Positions 45,696 through 57,712 of a stretch of DNA of 64,000 nt are shown here, piece by piece; within the stretch, counting starts at the first letter, position 1; every line of letters starts with the position of its first letter. Both the position numbers and the translations under genes were made by a program. The notes beneath the pieces were generated by a model, which was not told the DNA's origin, did no database searches, and saw nothing but the letters and a program-made list of their open reading frames with translations. The stretch is from Pezicula radicicola (lineage: Eukaryota > Ascomycota > Leotiomycetes > Helotiales > Dermateaceae): the NCBI GenBank assembly GCA_003008705.1, contig PDUO01000018.1, positions 398,630 through 462,629 of the forward strand, given 5' to 3'.

Positions 45696-46416
45696 TCTTT
45701 GCTGTATTTGAAGATGTTGAGATTTATTTGCTTTTTGTTAAGGAGATTGTGAAGATTGACGCGCTCTAACTTAACATTGCTTTAGGTAAAGCTTTGTGTA
45801 AGAAAGGGAAAAGGGAAATTTCTTCAGAGCTACTCACCATGACCTGAGTTATTCCTTACCCAAGGTAGGTAGGTACATCGTGGGGTCAGTATCAAGTAGA
45901 AACACTTAAGCACAGAAAAGGTGAATAAACTTTTGTATATTCATCCAGGCCACTGTTCAGCACGCTCGCTCAATGGGCAGCAAGGCCCTCCTATGTACAC
46001 CATTCGTTTGTGCCATAAATTTCCCCGTATCCGTACCCCTCCCCGCCTGCCCGGGAGCCAGTCTGTGTGTATGCATGCCCAAAGCTGACTTTGTTTTCCC
46101 TCAGACATCTAAATCCAACTCAAAACCCCCAAATTGTGCAGAGAATTACTATCAATACAAGTGAATAGAAGAAGGCACCTCTAACATCAAGCAATACCGG
46201 CAGTCGTGAGACTACATGCTCGTGCAAAAAGCCAATGCAAAGACCATGAGCCAACCAGACTGATGTGATTACCATAACCCATCGCTCAAACGCCTACGTC
46301 CGCAAAAAAACATGGCGAGACGCACAAATCATGCAATTGATAGGAAGCGAGAAAGAAACTGTCGTAACTGTCGTGTTTGTTATGGAATATGGAGAGTGAT
46401 GATCCAATTGGTTGTA
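45696..46416. other. Intergenic
   Basis: Nothing recognised; short ORFs only. Confidence 0.45.
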
Positions 46417-47848
46417 CTAGTCGTCATCCGAGTGGTCGGGGTTTGTAACTCCAAGTACTCGCTTTGGCTGATGTACTCTTCTCGAATAATCGCGATCATC
46501 TCGAATGGTGTTTAGACTTTCTCTGCTCTTGTTGTCCCCCAAATACACGTCCGAATGTGGATCCAGTCTTGGATCTATTGGAATTAATCGACTCCTTCGC
46601 GAGCCTGCATCTCCTGCTTCCCATGCCTCCACTACTTGACCCCGGCCATCGGTGGCGAGGACGTAGCGCGAGTTCTCACTCACTGTGCGAGATGGTGCGC
46701 CTCCATTGGTGTTGTCACTATCTCTTCGTTCCTCGTTGCTACTGTTCATTACCTTTTCTTGCTCCTCATCTTTCTTTTTCCGTCTGAGATAGAAGTACAC
46801 TATGCCGGATATGAGCGCTACCAGTGCTACAAGACCAATCGTAAGTCCCACGGCTCCACCAGTACTAAGACCGCTACTCTTTTTGCTGGATCCCGCAGTG
46901 CTACTTGAACCTGGGGGTTGCGTTGGCGTGACAGTGACAGTTCTAACTTGGCCAGTTACCGTCTCAAGGGAGGTAACAGGTGTTGGTGTCCATGTTGAGG
47001 ATGTTGTGGATTCAGAAGATGTACTCGTCTTCGTGTTAGTTGTAGTGGACTGTGCAGCCTCTGTTGCTGAAGTCTTCTACAAAGATGACAGTCAGCTTGG
47101 AAGCCAATAATAAACCCAAATACCCTGCCAGTGTGTGACTTTAAAAGGAAATGCATACAACGGTTGACGTTGTCAAGGTATTCAACGTCTCAGAATCGGA
47201 GGATTGAATCGGGGTAACGAAGACAGTGATAGCAGCAGGAGTTTCGGTAACAGTATCAAGAACAGCAGGAGTATCAGAAGTAACAGTTTTCTATCAACGC
47301 GAAAGAAGTCAAAACGGTTGCCACGGCAATCATGGACCGACAATGACGAAAGGGGGGCTAATAGATACTATAGGAAAGATGTGTCAAGAAAGGCATGGAA
47401 AGTACTAACCTCAGCAGCAGTCGATGTCGCAGCACCTTGAGTTCCTGAGGCGGCTTTGGTCAGGCCGATGTACCCATACAGCCCATCTCCACCACAAGTA
47501 TCAGAAGGGTAGCCAGGGCATTCTTCGTCGCATTCGCTGGTCGAGACCGTACTCGCTGGAACATAATTTGAGCACCAGCACCCTTCGTCTTGGAGAACGG
47601 CAAATGCATAGTCATTAAGGCAGAAGCTGTAACAGAGACCATTCGACTGGAACAAACTGGAATCTATAGTGCCAACCCATCAGTATTTTCTTCTCCTCTG
47701 CTGGGAAGAGTGGCTCACTTTTCCCTGTGCTGGCGGTGTTGTCGCTTGAACAGTATGCTATGGTTAGAGCGGAAGCATGACTGATCGAGGCGATAATGAG
47801 GACGGCAATGGCTGCGAGTCGGCCGAAGCTCAATTGTGAGCGAGACAT
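46417..47848 (-). CDS. WSC-domain cell-wall stress sensor-like membrane protein
   Basis: Exons 47719-47848, 47410-47663, 47159-47290 and 46417-47076; 391 residues, all in phase. The signal peptide (about residues 1-27, LAAIAVLIIASISHASA) is followed by a Cys-rich WSC-type module, about residues 33-112 (GLCYSFCLNDYAFAVLQ, GCWCSNYVP, CDEECPGYPSDTCGG, YGYIGL). A long Ser/Thr stretch suits O-mannosylation. One membrane helix (about 245-268, VGLTIGLVALVALISGIVYF) precedes RRKKK and a cytoplasmic tail rich in Ser, Arg and Asp. Yeast Wsc1-3 have this architecture and signal cell-wall damage to Rho1 and the PKC MAP-kinase pathway. The equivalent role here is inferred. Confidence 0.9.
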
Positions 47849-48360
47849 ATCTGCAGATGGGCTGCTACGCAGCTCGAGATATTCCTTTGAAAGAATTAAG
47901 ATCGTATTGCAAGGTCGATTGTCGTCTCAGCGGGTCGACGCTGCTAGAACGAAGGTACAAACAAGGTGTAAGTCGGAAGATCAATCAAGATGTCCCATTG
48001 AGTCACCAGCCGTTATTCGATCATGAGGCACTCACTGCCATGCCACCCTCGGGTTTGTCAGTCGTCGCTCTCGTGAAGTGGGCGACTGTCGAGAGTCGGA
48101 TATGGTGAGGGAAGAGTGGGAGAGAGAAACCAAGGTTGGAATATACGCCCTCCTGTCGGTAGCAGAAAACGTGCGTGATTAGTGGATGGGGGGAGTGTGT
48201 AAGGTAACGCCTGTCTAGCTGACGTGCAGGAAACGACGGTCGGGTGAGTATTTTGGGGCTGGGAGTACGAAGGAAAGAAGACAAAGAAAATGGGGTGGTT
48301 GAAAGAGTGACTGTTCTGCAGATTTTGTATGTGTGTGTGCGGTTGTTGTTGTTGCTTTGC

Positions 48361-48386
48361 AGATGGAGATGGAGATGGAGATGGAG
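48361..48386. repeat. GGAGAT tandem repeat
   Basis: Four units upstream of the WSC-like gene, probably in its promoter. Confidence 0.8.
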
Positions 48387-48621
48387 TTGGGAACACTTCC
48401 GCTCGAGGAACTTGTGAAAGTTGTGAACGGGTGATGGTTTTGGCTAGAGCAGCAGCGTGTATCTCTCTCTAGCTCGAGTTTGAATTTTTTTTACTTTTGC
48501 TGCACAAGCTGGCACAAAAGCGCGCGATCTCTACACTTTTCTTGCATAGATAGGTAGATAGCTACGGAGGGCACTCGTACACAACTTCACAGGCCACACA
48601 CTCTACCACCTTGACGGAGGT

Positions 48622-48648
48622 ACTCCCAAGTCTCCCAAGTCTCCCAAG
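48622..48648. repeat. TCTCCCAAG tandem repeat
   Basis: Three 9-nt units, the first slightly diverged. Confidence 0.75.
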
Positions 48649-50570
48649 CAAGGTTGCATCTGCCATCTGCCTGCCAGAACCAAATAATTTCAACGAATTT
48701 TCAAGGACCACCCCCTGGCCAATCTGCCTTTAGTGCCTTTGGATGCCTGTGGCATACGGCCTACATTGGACACGGACGTAGCCAAGCGCCACCGCTCCCT
48801 TGAAAGAGTCCCCTTCCTCCACCGAATCACGTCGGTGGCAGGAAAGATGCATTTCCTAAGACGTCGTAGCTCAATGACTTAGTGCTGTGCTTTCCATATC
48901 TAGACAACGGAAAGGCTTGTGTTACTTTCGTTGACCCTCGGCCTACCTCGCCAGTAGTTTCCTATCATGATCCTGAGCCCCCTCTCACATCCTTATCTAA
49001 CATATTGCAATCCCCACGCACTTTCGAACAATAAATCAATTCCAAACGACCGCGATTGAACCACGGATCAGCCTCGTCGTACTACTACTTGCTGTAGAGT
49101 CCTGCACTGTATTCCGTACGTGGGTATCGTCACCCGTGTCGATCGATTGCTCTTTGCGTTCTCCAGAATTAATTGCTCCTGCGACCTGGGAGATCATCTC
49201 GTCATATCGTCATCTCGTCACTCGTTCTTCATTCATGAATGCGAGAGTTGTCCCACTTCGGCCCGTACGTTTTTGGCGTGTTCCTACTTAGCGGGCGGGC
49301 GGGAGATTGTTACGCGCTGCATTTGTCATAGGCTCATGGGATGATAGGCTCATCCGGTAGGCTATGGTGCAGTGCTATTCTCGCTCCTCGTTCCTTGTCG
49401 TCTATAGGTACGGAATACGGGAGTAGTCTGTAGGTATGCAATTTCCAATTAGGATGCACATGAAATGTGAAACCGCCAGGCCAGCTGTGAATGAGGAATG
49501 ATCAATTTGTGACGATCCCTTTTAATCACAGTATTTAGACTCGTGTACAGTACCGGTAACCTTGCTTTCAGTCTCTGCCAAACGCCGACTCCGAAGACAT
49601 ATGAATGTCTTCTTTCCCTTCCATTCCAAGGCCCTCTCGCATCTGCGACCTTAAGCTCCAGCCCAGCGTGGCGTTCACTATCTCAACCACCGTCCTCTAG
49701 CTTCATTAATGCAACACAGTCTTTGTCTCCAATGCTCAAGAAGCATATTAATCTCTATATATTATGATGTATGCTGTTCATCAGTCATATCAGCGAAAGC
49801 GATAAAGCCGGGTTGAAGTGGTGTTACGAGGCCTTTCTGGCTGTTTTTGTTCTGCTTGGCCATTTTCGTTTCCTCACTCACCAATTATCGACACGAGCGC
49901 AGTATTGCGGGGTGCAGTTTATCTGCTCAACCTCATGCCACCCCAGCGCTGGCTCTTTCGCCATAGTGGCAAACAGCCCTTCACCGTTCCCTCGGGGGAA
50001 AACCTCCTCTTGTCTCTTCCAAGTGCCGCTTCAACATATATCTACTTACTGCTATTACATCGACGACATGCACAGACGGCGATGCCTTCAATTGGGAACT
50101 TCCTGCCGATGCCGACTGAGAATTTGTAGTTCAGACCTCCTCTATCGACGGCATTGGTAATTGGTATGCGCGCAATGCGCCAGTTATCATATCAGCAGTT
50201 TCCTTTTCCTGGGGGAACAATCATGAAATCATGGAAATAATAATGTGCTTTGTCTTTTTTCTTGAATACGAGCCAATAAAGCCAAAATTGCCGTTTCTGG
50301 TACCTGACATTAGGATTATCATCACATGAACTACAATCGACTATTTTTACCTACGAATCATCTCAGACCTTCGTATCTAGCCAGCCTTAGAACGAGGGTG
50401 CCGCCGGAAAACACTCAAGACGGAACGGATTGGGATTTCGGATGATGACTGAGAGAAGCTGCAGACAGTACAGAAATCTGGCTTGTAGTCAGGGCAAGCC
50501 TGTATACTGATTAGTGCGGTGTTTGGAAGCGTCCAGATTATCCAGTAGCTCTGGAAGCACTCTGATCGCT

Positions 50571-50595
50571 TTCTTTTCTTTTCTTTTCTTTTCTT
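50571..50595. repeat. TTTTC tandem repeat
   Basis: Five near-perfect units. Confidence 0.8.
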
Positions 50596-50926
50596 GAGGC
50601 GTATAAAGACAGGTGTCAACCACTACGATAATTGTTCCTTCTTCCCAAGAAGTCGAGCTTCATGATCGAGGAGCAAGTGTATGGAGAGAGACCATACCCA
50701 AGATAGTTCCTTCCATAATGGACGGTATCATCTTTCTTGGGCAAGTTCATCGCTATGATCATAACAACCGACCTCTCATATCGTCCCTCTTCATAATGGC
50801 AGCGTACGAGACGGAATTTGATAAACACGGGCTTTACTTCATTCCGTGCACATGAATTGGCAACGGCAGTCAGGACCAAGCAACCCATTTTGCTGATTGC
50901 TAGAGACTTGCCGGGTATGCTGAACA

Positions 50927-52218
50927 ATGCAACTCGATCTTGCCATCCTCATCCTCTTGGCCTTGGCTTGGGCATCTCAGAGTCATCCAAAGACAGATGA
51001 GCAAAAGAAATTCGATCACCCGACTCTACTTGCACCGACCCAGGCCTTTGTTATGATGGTTACCAGTCTAGCTTCTCCTTCAACCTTGGGAGTCGGGATC
51101 GTTCGAGTTGGATGACTGGCCTCCCAAATTATATGCTGACAAGTAACATGTCAATTGCTGGCACACATAACTCCATGAATATTGGCCACAGGTGTTACGA
51201 ATTATATAACCAGAACCAAAGCATCCCGACCCAGCTCAAAGGAGGTATCCGCTACTTCGAAATCGGAGTGACGGCCGTTAACAACAAGTTTCGAATAGCT
51301 CGTGGTAACAAGGACCTCAACTCAACGCTTCTCGACATACTTGACTCATTCGTCTCCTACCTGCAAGCCAACCCTCGGGAGGCACTGATTGTGCACCTCA
51401 AAGAAAATGGTTTGTTAATCCATTCCGAGTTTAACAAATCCTCAAGCTTGTTGTTTTCCACATATAAGAACTGCCTGGTAAAAAGACCAAGTTGGAAGAC
51501 GCGTTGCAATGGGATCGATTCGATAGATCTCGTGAGATCAACGATATATGGAGGAAATACATGTGGTCGTCTAGGAAGCCTAGAAGTGATAAAGATAATG
51601 ATTATGCCTTTTGGCCTGCAACCGGTGACATAAGAGGAAAGATTCTTGTCTTGCAAGATTTTGGTGTCCAGGAAAAACAAGAGTGTAGGTCTTTCGGAAA
51701 ACCTGTGTATAGTCAAGATAACTGACTTATGGGTAGATGGTACCTCATTGAGAAATTAACATCTGTACCCCCAGGACAATTGTGCTGTTATTAACCACAA
51801 GGACCTCATCCGAAAGTATGAAACTGTCTACCAGAACATGCGAAATGCCATCCAGGGTGCAGATCGGATACCGAGTGTGCAGTTCGTCCAAAATGCGGAA
51901 ATAATTGCAGGTGAGCTTGCTTAGCAACTGTCCATCAATCACTAGAGCGCAGACAGTGTGAGGAGGAACGGACCTATGCCACAGGATATCAACCAAGCTG
52001 GCACATTTTGGCTGCAAAAGTTCAACGACACGAGGAGACACAATGAAATGCAGCGTGTTGGTATCAATGTTATGGACTTTCCTGGGCAGAAGCCTGTGGA
52101 TCAGATCATTGGCATGAACAGTTATAATTATCGAGACAGGCGGTGGCTTATGTTTAACCATACTGGAGGCCCGTCTCCCGTTCTCTACCGTTTATGTTCA
52201 AGTCAGCAGTCGTGCTAG
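50927..52218 (+). CDS. Secreted PI-PLC X-domain-like protein, possibly inactive
   Basis: A signal peptide (MQLDLAILILLALAWASQS) starts at 50927. From about 51020 the conserved frame gives CTDPGLCYDGYQSSFSF, then SWMTGLPNYML and MSIAGTHNSMN with the first catalytic His. Introns: 51410-51468 (phase 1), about 51705-51774 and 51911-51952. Later landmarks are KLEDALQWDRF, DIRGKILVLQDFG, NHKDLIRKYETVYQNMRNA and NYRDRRWLMFN. Bacterial-type PI-PLCs cleave phosphatidylinositol or its glycans with two His residues; the second lies in a VHG-like motif. Here that place reads IARGN, so the second His appears to be Arg. The signal-peptide frame and the body frame differ; only a 26-nt GT...AG segment (about 50982-51007) would join them in phase, too short for a normal intron. 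Confidence 0.75.
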
Positions 52219-53176
52219 GAGTATAATGTATTGCCAGGAGCATAATGTATATATTCCAATCGCTTATTTGAACTAAGTAGAGATATCTACCTCTCTATGA
52301 GCTATACCAAATGAGAGGGTACCTCCAGACGGTTCTCTTACTTTCATACCAAGATTCCTTTTCAGACATGATTCATCTCTACACTAGAAGGAAATATTGG
52401 AGCCACTTTATTTCTTTTTCAGACGACTAGGCTCTATTGAGCCCGTAAAGATTCTTGTGATAGGTAACCACAAATCAACGCCGACTACTACTGCATCACA
52501 CCATCCATCGTGCAGTCACAGTGTATTATTATTTCTGCAGACTCGGGATATTGATGGCGCCATGATTCGCACTCCACAGAAAAGGCCAAGAAAAAGGGAC
52601 TCGAGCGTTCAACTGGCATGCTAAATTTTAGCCTTTCACATGCGAGACATGGGAGACATGCTCGCGAGAACGCGTCGTATCACTGTAGCAACAGCCCCCG
52701 CAAACAGAGGCTGACGTGGAATCCACAGAAAACCTTGGAGCGGAATTACAGGCACGCTTTTGTTTCGTCCCATTGGACAATGCCAATTGTCTGGGTCTTG
52801 GGGGACTGCACCAGACCCTTCAGCACAGCTTGGGGCCTTGGGCACACCCTGGAGCTGGTGGGCCGTGTGTTTACCTGGTCGAAGGGTCTTCTCGTAGGCC
52901 ACAGGCGCATTCAACCTCCACTCCAGAATCTTCACGCAGAGTTGGTAAAAAGGACAACGACAGGAAGCTTGCTCTGGCATCTTGTGAGTGAGCGAGTGAG
53001 CGAGTGAGTGTTGGGAAGGATTCTGGGATCTAGTAGTGTATGAGTTGAGCTCTGCACAGCATCTTCAACCTACAAGCAGCCTTCACTTCACCCCACTACA
53101 ACGAAAGGCAATGATGTGATCGATAGTCGATGTATCTTATTACCTCGCACATATCACTACCCCACCAATTGTCAAA
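52219..53176. other. Intergenic
   Basis: Includes a GAGTGAGC-type repeat (52984-53010) near the promoter of the kelch gene. Three overlapping ORFs at 52618-53007 are mutually exclusive and unrecognised. Confidence 0.45.
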
Positions 53177-56100
53177 ATGAAGCTGAAAGATGCTCCTCTA
53201 CACTGGATCTTCCTACAGCTCTTCGTAGCAGCTGTCAACTCGCAGGATCTACCGTACAATCCTACTTCCATATTCCTTTCAGACACGAACGCCGCGACCA
53301 AGGACATCGCATACGTATTCCTTCCCACTACGTCGAACACGCAGCACTATCTCGCGGCTTTGAACATATCATCAACCCTCTCTGCAGCCAACCTCTCCCT
53401 TGAAACAATCACACCAACGCTGCCATTCCTCAGCGATGACTCAATTGCATTCATCCCCTCTATTTCTTCCACGGGGGAGATTGTAGTATATGCGGGTTCC
53501 TGTGCTACCTCTACCAGTTCTGCGTTGTGGAGGTTTACGCCATCGAATACAAGTGCAAGTGGGAATGGAACTTGGGCAAGAGAGAGCACATCGACCGCAA
53601 GCACGGTGACTTCCACGGACTTACCTGGAGCAGACTTCCTTTCTAAAGGATTTACTTTCTCTACTCTAGTTTCCTCAAATGCTTCCCAAACAGGTATATA
53701 CATATTTGGTGGCATGTGTCCAACAAACAGCTCTACGACCTCAACGTGGCAGTCAGCAGCTTCATACTCCAATCATATGCTCAAGCTCTCACCAGAATCC
53801 ACGTCAGGCTCAATAACGTCCTATACGCTTGACCTTCCAACTAGCAGCGGCCCTCCAATTCCAGAAGCTGGCTTCACTATCACAGGACTTACTCCTACAT
53901 ATTCCAATGGTTCTGGGGTGATGACGCAGTCACAAAACTTCATACTTCTTGGTGGACATACAGAGACCGCATTCATTAACATGAGTCAGGTTGCGATTTG
54001 GAGCTTGCCTGAAGATACTTGGAGTTTTGTGACTATAGACTCACCGTCTTCCGATTCAGCAAATACGGAGCTAACAGTAAAGAGTACCGCTAAGCGAACA
54101 GTAACCAGCATCGACAGCAGATCTGGACATACAGCTGTTTTATCAGAAGATGGAGCTAGAATAATTGTTTTTGGAGGTTGGGTTGGGGATGTGAGTCAAG
54201 CGGCAGATCCTCAGCTTGCGGTGCTCGAATTGGGAACTGGATTTGGTGGTTCTGGGAACTGGATATGGTCAATTCCAGAGAAGCAGCCATCTGGACCCGG
54301 AATATATGGCCATGGTGCAGCAATGTTGCCTGGCAATGTGATGATGGTACTCGGTGGTTACAATGTTTCAACCTCTTCTTCAAAGAGAGCGGTGACTTCG
54401 AGTGCCACCTCAAACCCATCATTTTTCAACGCAACAAGTATGTCATGGATCTCTGACTACACAAATCCATCGTATGTTGCAGCTATTGCAAGCCAAGCTT
54501 CTGATTCTCCTGCCTCCAGGGCTTATGCAAAGAAAGTGGGCTTGGGCGCTGGCTTGGGTCTCGGTTTTGCTGCAATCATTGCTGCCATTGCCATCTACTT
54601 TTGGTACAGCAGGCGCCTGAGACGAAAGAGAGTGGCGGAACGGGAGAAAGATATCAGGGCTCTCAGCTTGGGCGCCGCTGATTACTATTCATGTTATCCA
54701 AACAGAGATATGGGTGCAAGAGGAGGAGGGATGTTTCCATGGGCTAAGGGGAGATGGAACAGCAACGATAGGGATGAGCATGTCTACGACTCTACAAGTG
54801 CTGCACTTGGGTACGAAAATCTAAATATGGAGGTTCACGGCCTAGGCGACAATGGAGATATCCCAGCGCCACCCAATAGGCAAATTCCACGAAAGCCATT
54901 GAATTCTCGCAATGCCGCCCGTGGTCTTTACCAAGCGACTCCAACTTTTGAGCCGGGGGCGGGACACGTCAGATCAAACAGCCTTGGAACTGCGGGCCCA
55001 ATACACCCAATATATGAAGCTGATGAGGACCTTGATCATCCCGGTCAATATGCGTCAGGTGGTGTCGGCGTTGCCCTTGGAGACCCATCTGATCCAACAC
55101 CTGTTGAACCAAATCAGAAGAAGGCCTATCGCTTTTCTGATCCATTCAAAGATCCACCGACAATCAACTTCTCAGGATCTGTACGGAATAGCAATCGAGG
55201 CACAAGCACTCCCAGCCCCGAAAATTCAGCACGAGAGCGAGAAAGGGAAGTATCTGAATGGGTGTCTGACTGGGATGCGGCAGATGCCCTCCTCCACCAA
55301 CAGACCAAATATCACTCGACGGCTGGACGACTTTCACCCACTAAGCGAGCCCAACTCATTGCAGCTAGAGACGCCGGTTACAACTCGGAGGATGATAGCG
55401 GACGGACGACTAGCAATCTTAGCGAACATAGTATAGCTGTCTCAGCCTTGACTGTGAGTCGCTCGGGTTCAAGCTCACAAGGCCGATCCAGATCCGATTC
55501 TCTGAGGGGATTCATCAACACTGCCATACACCCTTTCAGCTCTACAGCGGGTAGTAACACAGTCCTTAGCGAGACATTTGATCGAGCAGGGCCATCAGAC
55601 CCAAGGGCTTACCCTGTTCCTAGTAGTGCCGGCAGTGGTACCACTAGTTTTAATACTGCACAGACCAGTTTTATAGAGCTCCAAGCACAAGCGGAGAGTC
55701 TACTGCCACGGCCAGATGATCTTGCCATCAGTCAAGATAACTCTCCGACCAGGGCCTATCCTGAATCCCCTACTCGTGACTACTATGTTGAACCATCTGG
55801 GAGTCCATCTAAAAACAAGGGTCTATTGCTAGGCAGGAGTCGTACTCAAGGTGGCTGGCTGGGGAGCCTGCGCAGAGTCTTTGTAGGAGAGTCTGGCAAT
55901 AGCAACAGAACGGGACATGCCGAACCATTTTCGACACATCATGTCAGTGGGGAGCGTAGCCCAACTCGCCTAGACCAAGGTATCGGTGCTGCAGGAGTTG
56001 AGCCACGGAGGACAGTTAGTGCAGGTGCAACACTATGGAGGAGAAAACAGGGCAAAGTGGATTGGCAGGATAGTGCAGAGCCCTTTGATGCAAAATCACT

Positions 56101-56533
56101 AGCCAATGCACAGAGATCTGTAACTATCACGGGAAATACTGGCCCGCCCCATTTCTATCTTCCTGGCGCAGAAAGCTCAATTCGTACCAGCACTGATGAA
56201 GACGAGTGGGATATTGAGAAGGCCGTTGAGAGGAGAGTTGTGCAGGTGATGTTTACAGTGCCTAAAGAGAAGTTGAGGGTTGTCAATCACGATGTTATCG
56301 AGGACCTTAGTGATGTGGCGAGCTTGAAGAGTAGGCAGGGGAGTCAAAAGGAGAAAGAGGCCGAGGGTAGTGGGAACGCAATTGGCGTGCAAATTCCAGA
56401 GGCTCCACGGGATATTAAGGGAAAGGGAAAAGAGGTCGACAGGCCCAAAAGCAAAGTTCTAGAGATTGTTGAGAGCTTTGAGGCGAAGAGTAGACCGGGT
56501 AGTCCTGCACGATCGATTAGCCCTGGGCGTTGA
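53177..56533 (+). CDS. Kelch-repeat type I membrane protein, 1118 residues, single exon
   Basis: The signal peptide (about residues 1-22) is followed by a roughly 430-residue Ser/Thr-rich ectodomain. Kelch-type Gly-Gly blade motifs are visible: IYIFGGMCP, FILLGGHTE, IIVFGGWVGD and MMVLGGYNV, so about four to six blades of a galactose-oxidase-like propeller. One membrane helix (about 452-476, GLGAGLGLGFAAIIAAIAIYF) precedes RRLRRKR and a roughly 640-residue cytoplasmic tail rich in Ser, Arg and Pro with many possible phosphorylation sites. Comparable fungal kelch membrane proteins are thought to act at the cell surface in polarity or wall functions. A 3.4-kb gene with no intron is unusual in this window. 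Confidence 0.85.
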   Translation: MKLKDAPLHWIFLQLFVAAVNSQDLPYNPTSIFLSDTNAATKDIAYVFLPTTSNTQHYLAALNISSTLSAANLSLETITPTLPFLSDDSIAFIPSISSTGEIVVYAGSCATSTSSALWRFTPSNTSASGNGTWARESTSTASTVTSTDLPGADFLSKGFTFSTLVSSNASQTGIYIFGGMCPTNSSTTSTWQSAASYSNHMLKLSPESTSGSITSYTLDLPTSSGPPIPEAGFTITGLTPTYSNGSGVMTQSQNFILLGGHTETAFINMSQVAIWSLPEDTWSFVTIDSPSSDSANTELTVKSTAKRTVTSIDSRSGHTAVLSEDGARIIVFGGWVGDVSQAADPQLAVLELGTGFGGSGNWIWSIPEKQPSGPGIYGHGAAMLPGNVMMVLGGYNVSTSSSKRAVTSSATSNPSFFNATSMSWISDYTNPSYVAAIASQASDSPASRAYAKKVGLGAGLGLGFAAIIAAIAIYFWYSRRLRRKRVAEREKDIRALSLGAADYYSCYPNRDMGARGGGMFPWAKGRWNSNDRDEHVYDSTSAALGYENLNMEVHGLGDNGDIPAPPNRQIPRKPLNSRNAARGLYQATPTFEPGAGHVRSNSLGTAGPIHPIYEADEDLDHPGQYASGGVGVALGDPSDPTPVEPNQKKAYRFSDPFKDPPTINFSGSVRNSNRGTSTPSPENSAREREREVSEWVSDWDAADALLHQQTKYHSTAGRLSPTKRAQLIAARDAGYNSEDDSGRTTSNLSEHSIAVSALTVSRSGSSSQGRSRSDSLRGFINTAIHPFSSTAGSNTVLSETFDRAGPSDPRAYPVPSSAGSGTTSFNTAQTSFIELQAQAESLLPRPDDLAISQDNSPTRAYPESPTRDYYVEPSGSPSKNKGLLLGRSRTQGGWLGSLRRVFVGESGNSNRTGHAEPFSTHHVSGERSPTRLDQGIGAAGVEPRRTVSAGATLWRRKQGKVDWQDSAEPFDAKSLANAQRSVTITGNTGPPHFYLPGAESSIRTSTDEDEWDIEKAVERRVVQVMFTVPKEKLRVVNHDVIEDLSDVASLKSRQGSQKEKEAEGSGNAIGVQIPEAPRDIKGKGKEVDRPKSKVLEIVESFEAKSRPGSPARSISPGR

Positions 56534-57712
56534 TTTTTTGAATTTAAGCAGAGTTTTGGGACATAGCATGCTGTTGGGGTTTGGGTTTTTGATGGCACAT
56601 TTGGGGCGCTTGGGAAATACGGTCGCTTGTATCAGTGCATGTAAGAGTGGAGGACCCCTAGATTTAAGACCTTTAGGGTCTCTCAAGGGAAAGAAGGCAT
56701 AGTGTTTTTCTCTAAAGATTATCAACTGAACTGTTTAGATAGATGTCTGTCACTTCTTGTAGCTACTTAGCACTTATTGAAACTTGTTTCCAAACATACA
56801 TGTTTGAAATTTTACTACTTAAGCTCTTGCTAAAGTTTGCTAGGATACGTTATAAAGCTGTGGATTCGTAGGAAGTGAAAGCTTGCAAGGATTCTCTAGG
56901 TTAATAAGTTTATAAATTATCTAAACTTATAAATCTATTGCTAAATTGTGCTAAATTTTTAAAGATAGGTAAGTTACCCAAGTCAAGTTAGTTACCTTGC
57001 CCTAATTTAGAGCTTAAGCCATTTATTAATTCGCTGGTTCAGCCCCTATCCCTAAAATGCTAGTAAACGTAGCTGCATCTATAGTTGCTAGTCTAGGCTT
57101 GTTAACTAACTTCCGAGTATGTTTTATAGAAAGGGGAGTAAATTATACTATACTACTTACTAGTTTTAGAAGTAAGCCTTTCTTACTACTTGCTAATAAT
57201 TTACTATCTAGCTATTAAATAGAAGAGTTAGTTAGTATACTGTGCACACTGTTAGCTTAGTAAAGGCTAGCTTATTCACATGTCCTCAAATAGTTACTAA
57301 ACCCGAACACTTCTTTGTTAGTGCCACCTTCGAAGTCTCAACATACATAGATAGCAAAGCATTATCGACCTACCTAATTTAGACAAGTTTAAGATTTCTT
57401 ACCTGATGTAAGGTAAATAAGCATGATTTGGAATGCATAGGTAGATTTATGAGCGAAAACGTACAAAGGGTACACTAAGCTCAGCTATTAGTGCGGGGGA
57501 TGCGTTTCGATCCGTCTTGGGCGAACCAATCAGGGCCACCTCGGTCGTAGATCGTTCAGATTTAGCGCAGATGGTGCTATCGTACTGTCCCCCCACACTC
57601 CATTCCACAAGGTTACCTACCTTTAAGAGACACAGAACTAAAGCAGCCTAATACTCTCCGTCTACTACAGACTACTTTAAATACCTTCCATCCCCCCTCA
57701 CAATCCGCATTC
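56534..57712. repeat. AT-rich decayed interval between genes
   Basis: About 56780-57480 is AT-rich (long TA-rich runs, no ORF), similar in texture to 32250-32690 and 59870-60200. It shares a short string (AAGTCAAGTTAGTT against AAGTCAAGTAAGTT) with the former. Consistent with a mutated transposon relic, but no terminal repeats or coding remnants are readable. 57500-57712 is the promoter and leader of the next gene. Confidence 0.4.

Larger units (their letters stand above)
47849..50926. other. Long intergenic region with simple repeats
   Basis: Divergent region between the WSC-like gene (minus) and the PI-PLC-like gene (plus). It contains GGAGAT repeats (48361-48386), a threefold TCTCCCAAG repeat (48622-48648) and a TTTTC repeat (50571-50595). 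ORFs of up to 129 codons occur in contradictory frames, without recognisable domains. Confidence 0.45.

Noticed and set aside
49771..50160. 129-codon plus-strand ORF in the long intergenic region
   Set aside because: Overlaps a 103-codon ORF in another frame; neither has a domain or a convincing start.
51410..51468. Apparent frameshift in the PI-PLC-like gene
   Set aside because: A GT...AG intron of 59 nt joins LKEN to ELPGKKTKLEDA in phase.
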